A DNA stretch of 64,000 nt from Diogma glabrata (Eukaryota > Arthropoda > Insecta > Diptera > Cylindrotomidae). This document shows positions 35,815 through 47,325 of the stretch, one piece after another. The position numbers were made by a program, and so were the translations under genes. A model generated the notes under the pieces. It searched no databases and had not been told where the DNA came from. It saw only the letters and a program-made list of their open reading frames with translations. Position 1 is the stretch's first letter. Every line of letters begins with the position of its first letter. The stretch spans positions 235,705,135 through 235,769,134 of the forward strand of contig OY856186.1 of NCBI GenBank assembly GCA_963693315.1. The letters are read 5' to 3'.

Positions 35815-36370
35815 GCGGTAGGCCTAAAAAGCCATCCATAGAGCTTCACTCTTTAACATTGATGTCGTTCTTAGATCGCCTATGGCCATCGGGGTTATGC
35901 GATCGAAGAACATTGGTTTCTCCTCTTCATTCGGCGAGGGAGTTCTCAGGGACGAGGAGTGGTGTTGCTGTGTTTGTACTTAGGTGCAAACCAGTAGTAC
36001 CATTCTTTGCTCAGAGGCTTCTTCGGTGTAATGAAGAGAAGAACCAATTGTACTTTGCTTTCAGGATCAGAGGCTTCACCTCATACAAATTCAAAAAACT
36101 TTTCCATTTTTTTTCATTTAGTTTTCAATAGAACAATTTTCATAGAGTTTAGGGTTTGAAGTCTGGTGCTCGGGATCGTTCTTCAACTTTCGCATTAGGT
36201 TTAGGTGTAATTTATTTGTAGGTTAAACAAGCACAACTGGGTCAGTAGAAATGGACCTAGTGTCTAATCGTGACAGTTGTGATTGTTTTATTAGGTTGGG
36301 GAGAATCTGTTCTGTAGAATCTGGTCGTTAGGGGCTTTTCTAGTCAGTTCTCACATGCATTGTTGGAGTG
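35815..36370 (+). promoter_or_regulatory. Conserved leader block of el1
   Basis: Near-identical in el1, el2 (about 58745-59285, minus strand) and el3 (63330-63770), while flanking leader sequence diverges. It contains CGATCGAAGAACATTGG and GGTGCAAACCAGTAGTACC words. An open frame through it is not kept in el2, so an RNA or DNA function (packaging, dimerisation, promoter) is more likely than coding; this is inference. Confidence 0.6.
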
Positions 36371-37774
36371 GGATCGCGAACGCGATATTTTAAATTTAAA
36401 CAAAATGGATATTGTACCATACTTACTTTTTAAATTGTCTCCAGACGAATCTTGATTTTGGGAATCTCTTATATTATTAAATAAAAATAAAATAAATAAA
36501 ACAAATTTTTCGAAAATTAATTAAATAAAATTTTTATTAAATAAATAATTTTTTTAAATTTAAGTTAATTTTAGGTAGCTAAATAAAATAAATTTTCTTA
36601 ACTAAGCAAATTACATCAAGATATAAATAAATATTTTTTACTTTTTTTAAAAAAAATAAATCAATATTTCAAAGTTAGGACGGTGCATCCAATAAATAAA
36701 CATTCTTCTAAATATTTTTATTTTTCAATTTTTTTTTAAAAATAAATAAATGTATTTTAGGGGTGCTATCGTCAATAACTAATTTTAGGTATATATAATT
36801 ATTTCAGTATATCTGAAATTAAATAAATAGATTATACTTTTACATATATAATGTTTTAGGAATTGTTGTGAAAGATTCAGCAAAGATTGGCTACGACGGT
36901 GGTCCTTTTTGTTCCTTTACAAAGTTTGTTTTTACAAAAAATCTTGTATGTTTTCGAATTGGACGTTCGTTGTTTTTTTTTCGTTTTTGTGCTTTCATCC
37001 TTTTTACATTTCCGTCGTACTAACTCCATTTTTTTTGTTGAGAATTGGTTTTACTATTGTTGGTGATTGCGAGTCATGATTTTGCGGGTTTTACCATCGA
37101 AATCTCTAGCGTCTGTTTCCTATATACCAAGCCTAAGTTTTTCAATGTATTTTTTTTATAAAATTAAATTTAGTGTTAGAATTATTAGTTGTCATAAATT
37201 AAACATCTATTCTTAATCATTAGTTATTATAGTTATAAATTTAATTCTCGGTTTTTAGAATTTAAATAGGTGTTATATTTAATATTACTTAGTTATTATA
37301 ATTTTTTTTTTACTAGTAATGCACTCATACGCAATCCCCATATTCGTCATTGGTTTAATGTGAGTTACAATTTCGAGGTATTGATTTATGTATTATTCAC
37401 ACTATAGAGTGAGCCGGATCCAAATCATTATCTCCACATTTGTCATCATATTGATCCGCTGACGTACGTATACATATCTCGTATGAGTCCATTTTAGTTA
37501 CCACCATTTTTAAAATTATTTTTTTTTAATTTATTTGATTAATTTATGCGATTAATTTAAAAAATAGGATAAATATAGAAATAATTATTTTTAGCTAACA
37601 TTTATTTTCGTTTTGAATACAATAAATAAAGCGATAGAAATTTGACCTCAACAAATATATTAGAATTGTTATTATTAGTTTAAGTTTAATAGTGGTGGTT
37701 TCGGACGTGGAGGGGATGGCGACGTTTTTGTGATTTCAAGAGTAGAAATCTTGATTTTTACCTTGAATTCATGG
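36371..37774 (+). other. el1 distal leader and 3' internal region, no genes
   Basis: 36375-37101 matches the leader of el2 up to its gag start codon. 37102-37695 has no identifiable coding sequence. 37697-37774 matches the 3' internal end of el2 and includes a purine-rich GGAGGGGATGG before the 3' LTR. Confidence 0.7.
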
Positions 37775-39387
37775 TGTAACGATCGCAATAATCGCAAAAC
37801 AATAATAAAACCAAATTCCTCTTTGTTTTCAATTCAATAGAAATGTATTTCATTAGTTTCCGTTCATTTTTACATTAATAATAATTTTAAAATTTTCTAA
37901 AACTTAACTGCTAGTTGAATTTTGAATATACTATAAAAAGCAAACGAACGTACTCAATTTTATTTCCAATTCTAACGAACAGATGTCGTTGTCGTTATTA
38001 ATCTTTGCTGAATTTTCAATATTGCACGATTTGTTTTTTTCTGATATGAAGATGTAAAAACAAGAAAAGATCACTCTTCTCATGGATGTCAAAATTAAAA
38101 GATTAAAATTTTGCATTCATGCTTTTTTTTCTTAAAATTAAGTGTAAAATTAAGTAGTAAAATTTTAATTAAATTAAAGTTATTTTTATTAGTTCAATTA
38201 ACTCAATTATTTTAATAGTGCAATTTTCCTAGTCAAAATTTAGTTCAAGTTTATAAGTCTGTCGATGTTTATAATTGAAAAACAGGAAAAAATTAAATTT
38301 TCTATCAACCGGTTAACATATTGTTCGCAATTTTTATTGTAAAGTTCGATTATTTGTTCAAAAGGATAAACAAAAGAATTAAATGTTTTATTTATTGAGA
38401 TAAATAAATTTAAATTAATTGGACAAAGTATGTTCTAATTGAGTAAGATATGGTTTTTTTATAAAATCACATTTTTCGAATTTTGAGAGGGCATTCCATA
38501 TTTGTGCTTCAAACAAATATTTTCAGAGTTGATTTTAGAAAAAATTCAGTAGATTCATTAAGGTGTTAATATATGTGTTGGCTCTTTTAAATTAATTGCT
38601 AATTAATGTGATGTGTAATAATAAAAACATCAAATACTAAAAATATAAGTCAAATTTATAATTTGAAATGAAATTATTATTGTTATTATGGTTGTAAACA
38701 TTAATAAGAATACAATAAAAAGATTTATTATGGCCAGTTGTGACTTGTAATTGTCCACTTTATAAGAAGTTAACATTGATGAAAATGTTTCATCATGCGA
38801 CACCAGATGTTTTTTCCAATATATAATACAAATTTGGATTATCAAAAAGATGTCAATGTTTTGAATAATAATAACAACAATAGTAGTGGTGCCGTAGTTT
38901 CAAATGGATATTCTAATATTTCAAATCAGGAATTAAGCAAATATTGGCTTAAAGAAGTTCACTTGGTATCCGAAATAATATCTCTGCTTATCCAGATCAA
39001 AATTCAACAACTTTGGAGCGTGGTATTGCAACTGGTGGAAACAGAATCAACAGTTTAAAATAAGGTATTTTTTCTAATTTTATATTAGTATTGAAATTTA
39101 GTTTTTTTGTGTGGTTCAACTTAGTTTTTAGAATGATAGGCTAATTGAAGAATAATAAGAGATTTCCAAAATTTAAGATCCGTGTAGGGACAATCCGGAT
39201 GGCGGGAGTGATCTCCTTTGCTTTAACTTTTATTTTTTTCCTACTATAAAAACGATGGAATGTCAGATGTGCTTGTGATTTGTATAGTTTTAACAGTATA
39301 TTGAACAGAAACAAAGTGATAAAAGTCCAATCCGATTCACGAAGTGAATCAATTACATACGTGGCTCCGTATCAGGGCCCAATTACA
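37775..39387 (+). repeat. el1 3' LTR
   Basis: 1613 bp, practically identical to the 5' LTR. It is followed by GATT and the resumption of the Helitron. Confidence 0.92.
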
Positions 39388-39708
39388 GATTGTTGCAAAT
39401 CAATGCGAAACTAATATCTGACACACGGTCAATATATTGCCATATATAGACAACATTATGGGAATATTATTTTTTGGAGTTTTGTGGATGATTAATCTTA
39501 AAGTAATTGTTGAAAGTAATATTCCCGACAATAAGTAATTATTGTCGGGTCGGGATTGAACTTATACTTATCAGAGACATCATTCCGACAGACGTTGTCC
39601 TGCATGAAATTTCAAGCGATTAGGATATTAAACAAAGTATTCGTTATTTTGAAATAACATCAATTTTTCTAAAAACAATTCGTTATAATCAATATTGTTT
39701 GTTTAATT

Positions 39709-40400
39709 TTATCTTAATGCAAGTTGATGAACAATATTTTTAGTCAATTCCTGAGGTGTATAAATGAATAAATTTGATGGTTTTCCAACGCGAGAACACG
39801 CCACATATAATTGGCCATGTGAAAAGACCGGATTTTCCAGATCCAACCCACAAATCGACATTGTTTGACCTTGTGACTTATTAATAGTCATGGCAAACTC
39901 CAAGCGAATTGGAAATTGCAGACGTCTGAACGGAATGGGTGAGTCTGAAGGGATCATTTGGATTCGTGGCAGAAGAACAACTCCACCTTCAAATTAGCCG
40001 TTCAAAATTGTAGTTTCAAGAACATTGCCCAATGTTTTTTTTATGACTAATATTGTACCGCTGCATAGCTTAGGTGGATTTAAATTCCGAAGCAAAATTA
40101 TTGGTGAGCCAATTTTTAATCGCAAGTTATGTGGTGGCATTCCTGGTAAATCCAGCGAATTAAAAAGTTTAACAGGATAGTTTACTGCTTCGTCAGGATC
40201 GGTAACAGTGTCGATCGATTTGAACAATATCTCATTGCCGGGTAATGACTGTTGTATTTTGAAGTTAACAGCGTCAACATCGATATTTTTGGCGGCTAAA
40301 ATAGCTCGTTCACGAAGCCACGCACGATTAATATAATTAGCAGCGCCATCTGCCGGGTTGATTTGTGAATCTAAATCATCCAGGGCGTCACCCAAACACA
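39709..40400 (-). pseudogene. Helitron PIF1-like helicase, C-terminal relic
   Basis: Two minus-strand stretches in one frame separated by a stop near 39994. The upstream stretch has INRAWLRERAILAAKNIDVD, then KIGSPIILLRNLNPPKLCSG. The downstream stretch has FAMTINKSQGQT (helicase motif V region) and HGQLYVACSRVG (motif VI), ending near LALR. This is the conserved end of Helitron-encoded PIF1-family helicases, which unwind DNA during rolling-circle transposition. The Rep nuclease and helicase motifs I-III are absent. Confidence 0.85.
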
Positions 40401-40935
40401 TACAAAAAAATTCATTAAAATCGGTCCAGCCGTTTAGCAGGAGTTCAGTGACAATACTGACTGCAGCGCCTCTGTCGGGCTGATTTATAAATTTAAACAA
40501 TTTGGGTGGCAAATGCACACAAAAAAATTCATTCAAATCGGTCCAGCCGTTTCGGAGGAGTTCAGTGACAATACCATTGCAGCGCCTCTGTCGGGCTGAT
40601 TTGTAAATTTTAACCACTCGGGGCGCTACCCAAACGCATATAAAAAAATTCATTCAAATCGGTCCAGCCGTTTAGGAGGAGCTCAGTGACAATACCAACT
40701 GCAGCGCCTCTGCCGGGCTGATTTATAAATTTAAACCATTCGGGGCGCCATCCAAACGCATACAAAAAAATTCATTCAAATCGGTTCAGCCGTTTAGGAG
40801 GAGTTCAGTGACAATACCAACTGCAGCGCCTCTGCCGTGCTGATTTATAAATCTAAACCATTCGGAGCGCCACCCAAACGCACACAAAAAAATTCATTCA
40901 AATCAGTTCAGCCGTTTAGAAGGAGTTCACAGTCA
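40383..40935. repeat. Helitron minisatellite, about 120-bp unit x 5
   Basis: Units at about 40403, 40521, 40642, 40763 and 40884 share AAATCGGTCCAGCCGTTTAG and CAGCGCCTCTG. The period is near a multiple of three, so a spurious frame extends the helicase reading into the array. Such internal arrays near one end are known in Helentrons. Confidence 0.85.
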
Positions 40936-41410
40936 TACACACGTACAGTAGAATTATATATATAAAGATAGTTAAAATCATTTCATGTATATTTTAGTTA
41001 TCGCTTCTCGGCTGAAAGACTATAATAATAGTGATTAAGGTGGTAAGTATGTATGAATTTTTTCCATTGTAATTTTTTTATTTTAATTTTATTAATTTAT
41101 GTATATAATATATAAATATATATCAGGGTCGGGTCCGGATATCCTAATCAGGGCCTAATCCGATTATCCCAATCAGGGTCTGATCCGGTAATCCCAATCA
41201 GGACCTGATAGGGCAAAAGCGTTACACTCATGATCAGGGCTCAATCAGGCGGCCCTACCAATGCCTGATCCGGATTAGGGCAATCCTGATCAGGGCCTTA
41301 CTTGAGCCCTGACAAATTTCTGCTCGATATGTGGCCCACGGGCCGCCAGTTGGACAGCTCTGACTTAGACCATTAACTACATTTTCCGACCATTCGTATA
41401 CTGCTAAAAA

Positions 41411-41955
41411 TATTTTTTTCCTTTAACAGGATTGGCCCTGGTCTATTATTAACAATGAAGAATACACTCTCTGTAGACGTATTGATTTCTGGTAAACCAA
41501 GGGAATGAATTTTCAACCATCCTTTTTCATAGAAATTTATGCTTTTTTCTTTTATTTTTATAAGCATTTTCTATTTTAAAACAATTTTTTTAAAAGCGGT
41601 TTTTTCAAAGTATTTTTATTTTGCAACTAACGGTATGGAAATAAATAAAAACGATATGCTTTGCTTCTTCACCTGAAGGAAAAAAAACTAAAGGTTCGAT
41701 TTCGTTTCTCTCGAAAAACGTTAGATTAAACGTTCTTTATTAAAAACGATAGATAATGCATCCTCCTCAAATGGCAAAACGTAAAAGGTTTCTATCATTT
41801 ATTTTTTACAAAAGATCACATGTCTGTAGAAATAGACTCATCGTCTCAATTCTTAAGTCTTTCGTCACATATTTTTCACAAATTATCCAACAATTAATTT
41901 TCACTTATGCCATGATGGGGAATATTTTTATGTATAAATAAACTTAAAGTGCGTA
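41411..41955. other. Unassigned AT-rich sequence
   Basis: Nothing recognised; short open frames have no features. Confidence 0.4.
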
Positions 41956-42131
41956 TGACGCCGCTTTTTGGTTACAGTCCTTCATGCGTTCATTCGTTCA
42001 GTGTTTTTCTTAAACCAACCACATGCCTTAGCAAAAAAAAGGGAGAAAAATCGCCCTATTATTGGTTTAAAAAAAAACACTGAACGTTTGAACGCAAGAG
42101 CGACTGCAACTGAAAAAGCGGCTTGAAAGTC
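41956..42131. mobile_element. Short hairpin MITE
   Basis: About 176 bp that folds on itself: GCCGCTTTTTGGTTACAGTC near the left end pairs with GACTGCAACTGAAAAAGCGGC near the right, and CGTTCAGTGTTTTTCTTAAACC pairs with GGTTTAAAAAAAAACACTGAACG-like sequence. No ORF, no clear target duplication. Confidence 0.6.
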
Positions 42132-42274
42132 ATCACAATTGATTGGCAATTGTAAAAGAACCCAGTTTTAAACTTTAACATCATAAAACTGGATTGTCTA
42201 TTATTGTAAATTAAACATGTCAAAAAATGTAGATATATTTCAATTTCACGCAAGTTCAGCAAATTTTTGGGAAA

Positions 42275-45133
42275 TTTTGACTTGACCCCTTTTAATTTTG
42301 ATTATTTTTTGTTTATAGATAGTCTTTCATAAATAAAAAATACAAGTTCTCTTAGAATTTTTTTTTTCGACCAGGGGTCTTCACAGGGTGCCCCTCAATT
42401 TTTTGTTATTTTGTGATGTGAGTGCATTTTGACGAGCGACTGTAGAAAAACTAGTGAATCGATTTTCATAAATGATATGTCGTTGAATAGGTATTAAAAC
42501 AAAGTTTTTAAAAATGTACACTGTTAATTTTTTGAAATAATTTTTAACGGTGTAACATAAGAAAAAAACGGTGTAATTGAAAAAAAGATGGCATAGCCTC
42601 TTTTTTCTTTTTTTTTTTTAAACAAAATTGAAGCTTATTTTATATCTAACAACTTGTGAAAGTTTAGGACTAGCTATATTTTTTGTTTTAAAGATAAAAT
42701 TCGTTGTGCATATGACTGTTGGGAATCAGTTTTTTTTTTTCTGAAGGAAAATTATAAAAATGGCGTTATAAACTAAGAGATTTTTTTTTATGTTAAATAT
42801 CAAATATTTTATTATTAAATGAACTTTTTAAAAAGCCATTTCAGTCAAGTTCAGCAAAATTTTGCGACATTTTAATCGAAACACCCTAATCGAAATATCT
42901 TTGGCAAACTCGGTCGTTGATCTGGCAACAATCAATAGTCATGTTTTGGTTGAGTTAAAATTGAACATATTTCAGTCACCCCAATTGGAAACTTTCAGGC
43001 TATCATTTACATTTATGGCAGAGTCTCTCCGGGCGGGTTTTATTCGTTCATGCCTTTTCCCTTTTAAAGATAGGAAAACAAATGACTTGTACAGTGTACT
43101 ATCATCTGAAAAATTATTTATTGGGTTGCTGGTGATTTTAATTTAAAAGTAAAAAATTAAAAATAAAGTGGTGACAAAACTAAACCTTGTGGTACATCAG
43201 CGTTAGTTCATTTAGACGCAGAAGAAAAGCCATCAATGGATACCGAAATGTATTGGTCGGTGAGAAAGTTTTGAATAAACTACGCAACTGCGGGGTTAAA
43301 TCCGTACGCTACGCGCTTGCTGATCAGGTTTGCAGCCCGGATTTAATCAAATGCAAATTGACGACCAAATTGTAATTAAAGTGGAAAATATTATTCAACT
43401 TTGCCTTAAACAACAGAAAATTACTGATTATTTTTCAGTAAAAAAATTGTCCATCGCAGATTAATCTGAGTAGGCCAATATTCAGACATTCTCATCCGAA
43501 AATATTAACATACATTTGTCATATTAACATAATATTAACACATATTAACATACATTTGTCATTTATTTTAAAAGTGCCACAAGTGAATATATACAGCACC
43601 GAAGTTTTATACTCATTTCGGATATAAACGATCACAACAGTACTACAGTCCATCTTTTCATTACAAAACTTATTGAATTCATCAAAACGCATATAAATTC
43701 TAATATTACAAAAATAATTTATAACACTGACGGTGCACCTTCTCAATACAAAAATAAACATAACCTAATTAACTTATGCCACCATAAAGAAGACTTTAAG
43801 GTTGATGCTGAATGGCATTTTCATGCTACCAGCCATGGAAAGGGACCTTGTGATGGAATTGGTGGTACACTGAAGCGTGCTGCACACCGTTATAGTATGG
43901 CGAGCGAAGATAATATTATTGATACACCAAAAAAACTTTTCGAATGGGCTTTAAAATGGGAATCTACCATGAACTTTGGATACGCCGATAAAAATGAATA
44001 TCAATTAACAAAAGAAAAATTACAAAATCGATATAAAAATGCGATTACTATAAGTGGAACTCAAAAATTTCATTCTTTTGTACCAGTAGATACTAAGACA
44101 ATAAATGCAAAAATGTTTTCCAACTCAAAAGAAACTTTTGAATGTAAAATAAGTAAATAATTTTTAATAACTATATTTATTTTCACATATATAATTTGTA
44201 TGATATTTTAAAAAGTTTATTCAATAATAAAATATTTGTAATTTAATGTTGAAAAACAATCTTTTACTTTATGATTCCATAATAACATAATACGAGCATA
44301 ATACTTCTCCAGTCAAAAGTTCCTAAATAGATTTAGTTGTTTATACGGCTTTTTTGTTTGCAGTAAAGACTTTCAAATTATTTTTTATAAGAGTGACAAG
44401 TTATTACTAAAAGTGATAAATAAACATTTCATTTTTTATGCCATCTAATACAAAGAAAATAATTGCAGAAGTGCTTTCCTATTCAAAAGAAACTTCTGTT
44501 TGTAAAATAAGTAAATCATTTTTAACAATTGTATTTATTTTATTTATTGTACTACATATATAATTTTTATAATATTTTAAAAAGTTCATCTAATAATAAA
44601 ATATTTGATATTTAACATAAAAAAAAATCTCTTAGTTTATAACGCCATTTTTATAATTTTCCTCCAGAACAAAAAAAACTGATTCCCGACAGTCATATGC
44701 ACAACGAATTTTATCTTTAAAACAAAAAATATAGCTAGTCCTAAACTTTCACAAGTTGTTAGATATAAAATAAGCTTCAATTTTGTTTAAAAAAAAAAAA
44801 AAAAAAAGAGGCTATGCCATCTTTTTTTCAATTACACCGTTTTTTTCTTATGTTACACCGTTAAAAATTATTTCAAAAAATTAACAGTGTACATTTTTAA
44901 AAACTTTGTTTTAATACCTATTCAACGACATATCATTTATGAAAATCGATTCAGTAGCTTTTCTACAATCGCTCGTCAAAATGCACTCACATCACAAAAT
45001 AACAAAAAATTGAGGGGCACCCTGTGAAGACCCCCGGTCGAAAAAAAAAATTCTAAGAGAACTTGTATTTTTTATTTATGAAAGACAATCTATAAACAAA
45101 AAATAATCAAAATTAAAAGGGGTCAAGTCAAAA
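42275..45133. mobile_element. Long-TIR element with transposase-like gene fragment
   Basis: Inverted arms of about 557 bp (42275-42832 and 44576-45133) ending TTTTGACTTGACCCC. The 1.7-kb centre encodes a fragment of a TE-type protein on the plus strand. Its 3' part is followed by a diverged tandem duplicate (44121-44250 and 44480-44630). No target duplication could be fixed. Confidence 0.75.
43549..44160 (+). pseudogene. Transposase-like protein fragment (TDGAPSQYKN type)
   Basis: An open plus-strand frame runs from about 43549 to the stop at 44158. Recognisable blocks: FILISDINDHNSTTVHLFIT, KIIYNTDGAPSQYKNKHN, HHKEDFKVDAEWHFHATSHG and GKGPCDGIGGTLKRAA. This order (SD, TDGA-SQYKN, WHF-ATSHGKGPCDGIGG) is found in an uncharacterised, apparently TE-encoded arthropod protein family; the two Asp and the later Asp/Glu could be DDE-type residues, but I cannot assign a superfamily. 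The N-terminus is missing or decayed (degenerate frames 42860-43500). Its enclosure by long TIRs suggests it was the element's own gene. Confidence 0.55.
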
Positions 45134-46326
45134 CGTTGTTAAATCTTCGTGAAATTGCTCATTTGTTAAAAATACAGTTTTCCCGTGTCGCGTTCTTTTT
45201 CTTAACATTTTCTAACATTGTTAAAATGTCATAAAATTATGTTGAAACGTCATGTTAAGTTTTGTCGACAATGTTGATTTATAATTTAAGTCTTAAGAAC
45301 GACAAAATATTAGACTTTTGATCTGTCAAACATAAATTTGTTCTATTTGAGCACATAAATTAAATATATTAAAACTATTTATGTCGAATTCTTTTTGTCC
45401 AGAGTGAAAAAGTGATTTTTTTTTTCATAAAAAGAACATGCAAAAATATGATCCAGTTTTGTAGTTGTATTTGTGAAATGTCATTGAATATTTTTGTAAT
45501 TAATTGTATTTAATTAATTAGTTTATTATTAATTTTTAATTTAAAACACGATTTAAACGATATTTTATTTAAAAATTAACTATTTCACTATTAAAAAAAA
45601 TAATAAGTAAATGGCGTTTTGTTTGTTTACTAATTTTGACAGATTTTTTAAATGTATTTGTATTCTTTATTGTATTTTATGCTTGCTCTAGCTAAAAATC
45701 TAGATTCAAACAAAAGTTTTTAGGGCAAAAAAAATCACTTTTTTTTGTCAAATAGAATACGTTATGTCAAAAAAACTTGATCTAGATCAAAAATGGGCGT
45801 GTTTAGAAAACAAAAATTTTGACATTAGGTGAAAATTTTTTTAATTATTATGTTTGCTATTAATAAACATATATAATATATATACTTATATAAATATTAC
45901 TTTGGCAATTAAAAAAACTTCTGTAATAAATTGATGTTCCTTATGAAATTATTTGTTATGCCTACTGTCACAATTTGATAATGCTAAAAAGCTACATCAA
46001 ATTTTGACGTTTCGTTATGGTGAATATAAATTCCAAAAGACAAAATTTTGACAGTTAATATTTGTCATTTGTCATTATTTCGTCAGTTCGCACACAGCAT
46101 ATATAGGCCGTGGCCCATTTCTCAAAAATGCCGATGAAATTGAAATTTTGACATTTCTCGCTGAAATATTTTATTTTATTTTGCTTTATTTTCTTCTACA
46201 AAAATTTAATTACGAAAAATAATTATTGAAAAACAAATATAATTTGAAATTCAACACAATCTGTCAAAATTTACTCAAGTACGATAGCAGAGTAAATTGA
46301 AATTTTTTAGTCGATTTGCAGATTCA

Positions 46327-47325
46327 TACTAAGTTTACACCAGTATCTAATAGGTACGTACTATACTTATTAGGTCGACTATGGTCGATGTAAACAGTTA
46401 TCAAAAAAGTACGTACCAAATATTTGGTAGGATGATTTGCTACGTATCAAATTAGGTACGTAGCAAATAGGTATTATTTTTATGGTGTGAACACTAAAAT
46501 TTGGTATGACATTTAAAATAAAAATAATACTAAGTTTACACCAGGATCTAATAGGTACATATATACTTATTAGGTCGACTATGGTCGATGTAAACAGTTA
46601 TCAAAAAAGTACGTACCAAATATTTGGTAGGATGATTTGCTACGTATCAAATTAGGTACGTAGCAATTAGGTATTATTTTTACGGTGTGAACACTAAAAT
46701 TAGGTATGACATTTAAAATAAAAATAAATCAACTTATTTTATAAATATATATTTATGTTTGGTGTGATTTTTTTGCTGAAATTAAAAGTAAAATAAATTT
46801 TAGCATTAACATAATAAATGTTTTCAGTTTTTTATAAAAAATATATATGGAAATTATTTTTTCCTAACCAAAAAATTAACAATAAAAAGGACGCGCTAAA
46901 AATTAATATGTCATACCTAATTAATAAGAGTTTACATCACCGTATCAAATTTAAAAAGTATGATGGTGAAAAGGGCTAGCAAATTTGATACGTAGCAAAT
47001 TAGATACTGGTGTAAACTTAGTATACATCAACTTATTTTATAAATATATATTTATGTTTCATGTGATTTTTTTGCTGAAATTAAAAGTGAAAAATTTTTA
47101 GCAAGAACATAGTACTTAACTGTTTACAGTTTTTTATAAAAAATATATGTGGAATTTCTTTTTTTCTAACCAAAAAACTAACAATGAAAAAGACGCGCTA
47201 AAAATTAATATGTCATACCTAATTAATAAGTGTTTACATCACCGTACCAAATTTAAAAAGTATGATGGTGAAAATGGCTAGCAAATTTGATACGTAGCAA
47301 ATTAGATACTGGTGCAAACCTAGTA
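46327..47325. mobile_element. TACTAAGTTTACACC-TIR MITE, outer copy
   Basis: Ends TACTAAGTTTACACCAGTAT and ATACTGGTGCAAACCTAGTA, target duplication TCA (46324-46326, 47326-47328), validated against the empty site near 426. It is split in the middle by another copy of itself. Confidence 0.82.
46528..47023. mobile_element. TACTAAGTTTACACC-TIR MITE, inner copy inside the outer one
   Basis: 496-bp intact element with the same TIRs. Flanks TAA / TAC fit a 3-bp duplication with one change, given that the inner copy itself reads through that point as TAAATCAAC. This explains the apparent tandem duplications on both sides. Confidence 0.82.

Larger units (their letters stand above)
32801..39391 (+). 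mobile_element. Non-autonomous Ty3/gypsy LTR retrotransposon (el1), ORF0 kept, gag-pol lost
   Basis: 6.58-kb element (32805-39387) with 1613-bp LTRs ending TG...CA and target duplication GATT (32801-32804, 39388-39391). Internal order: PBS (34422), ORF0 (34787-35308), conserved leader (35815-36370), AT-rich leader to about 37101, about 590 bp without recognisable gag or pol, then a GGAGGGGATGG-containing 3' end shared with the element at 51640-61643. Homology to that element stops next to its gag start, so gag and pol are cleanly missing. I found two LTR differences (near 34284/39264 and 34348/39327), so the insertion is very recent. Confidence 0.92.
32179..40969 (-). mobile_element. Helitron (Helentron-like), split by LTR retrotransposon
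   Basis: Starts CTAGCGGGACCCGGCGTGC and ends ACACGTACAGTAGAATTATA plus TATAAAGAT, inserted without visible target duplication at an AT-rich site of the MITE. It encodes the C-terminus of a PIF1-like helicase on the minus strand and carries a 120-bp minisatellite near the right end. Own length about 2.2 kb (32179-32804 and 39392-40969), so it is 5'-deleted or non-autonomous. Assignment rests on the helicase and on terminal sequences resembling arthropod Helentrons. Confidence 0.78.
31931..41326. mobile_element. CCCGAGC-family MITE, copy 3, split by Helitron
   Basis: Left part 31931-32178 and right part 40970-41326 together form one MITE in the same orientation as copy 2, flanked by AT. The right tip lacks the last two Gs. 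The break point matches the intact copy 2 to within a base. Confidence 0.88.
31070..41362. mobile_element. hAT element, internally deleted and multiply invaded
   Basis: Ends CAGCGCTGTCCAACT and AGTTGGACAGCTCTG with a perfect 8-bp duplication ACTTAGAC (31062-31069, 41363-41370). The terminal CAG...CTG and 8-bp duplication are diagnostic of hAT. Its own sequence is only about 0.9 kb (31070-31930 and 41327-41362); the rest is nested insertion. It keeps a transposase fragment. Confidence 0.93.
29838..41410 (-). repeat. Repeat R, copy interrupted by MITE and hAT
   Basis: Reverse-complement copy of 2840-3497. Homology runs 29838-30335, 30951-31069 and 41363-41410, broken by the MITE (30336-30950) and the hAT nest (31070-41362). 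Comparison with the empty copy confirms both insertions to the base. Confidence 0.85.

Noticed and set aside
35742..36131. 129-codon frame over the conserved leader block
   Set aside because: The el2 version shifts frame and el3 lacks the start; conservation is at the DNA level.
42862..43146. 94-codon plus-strand frame between the arms of the 42-45 kb element
   Set aside because: No motif and no smooth join with the transposase-like frame; possibly decayed coding but not supportable.
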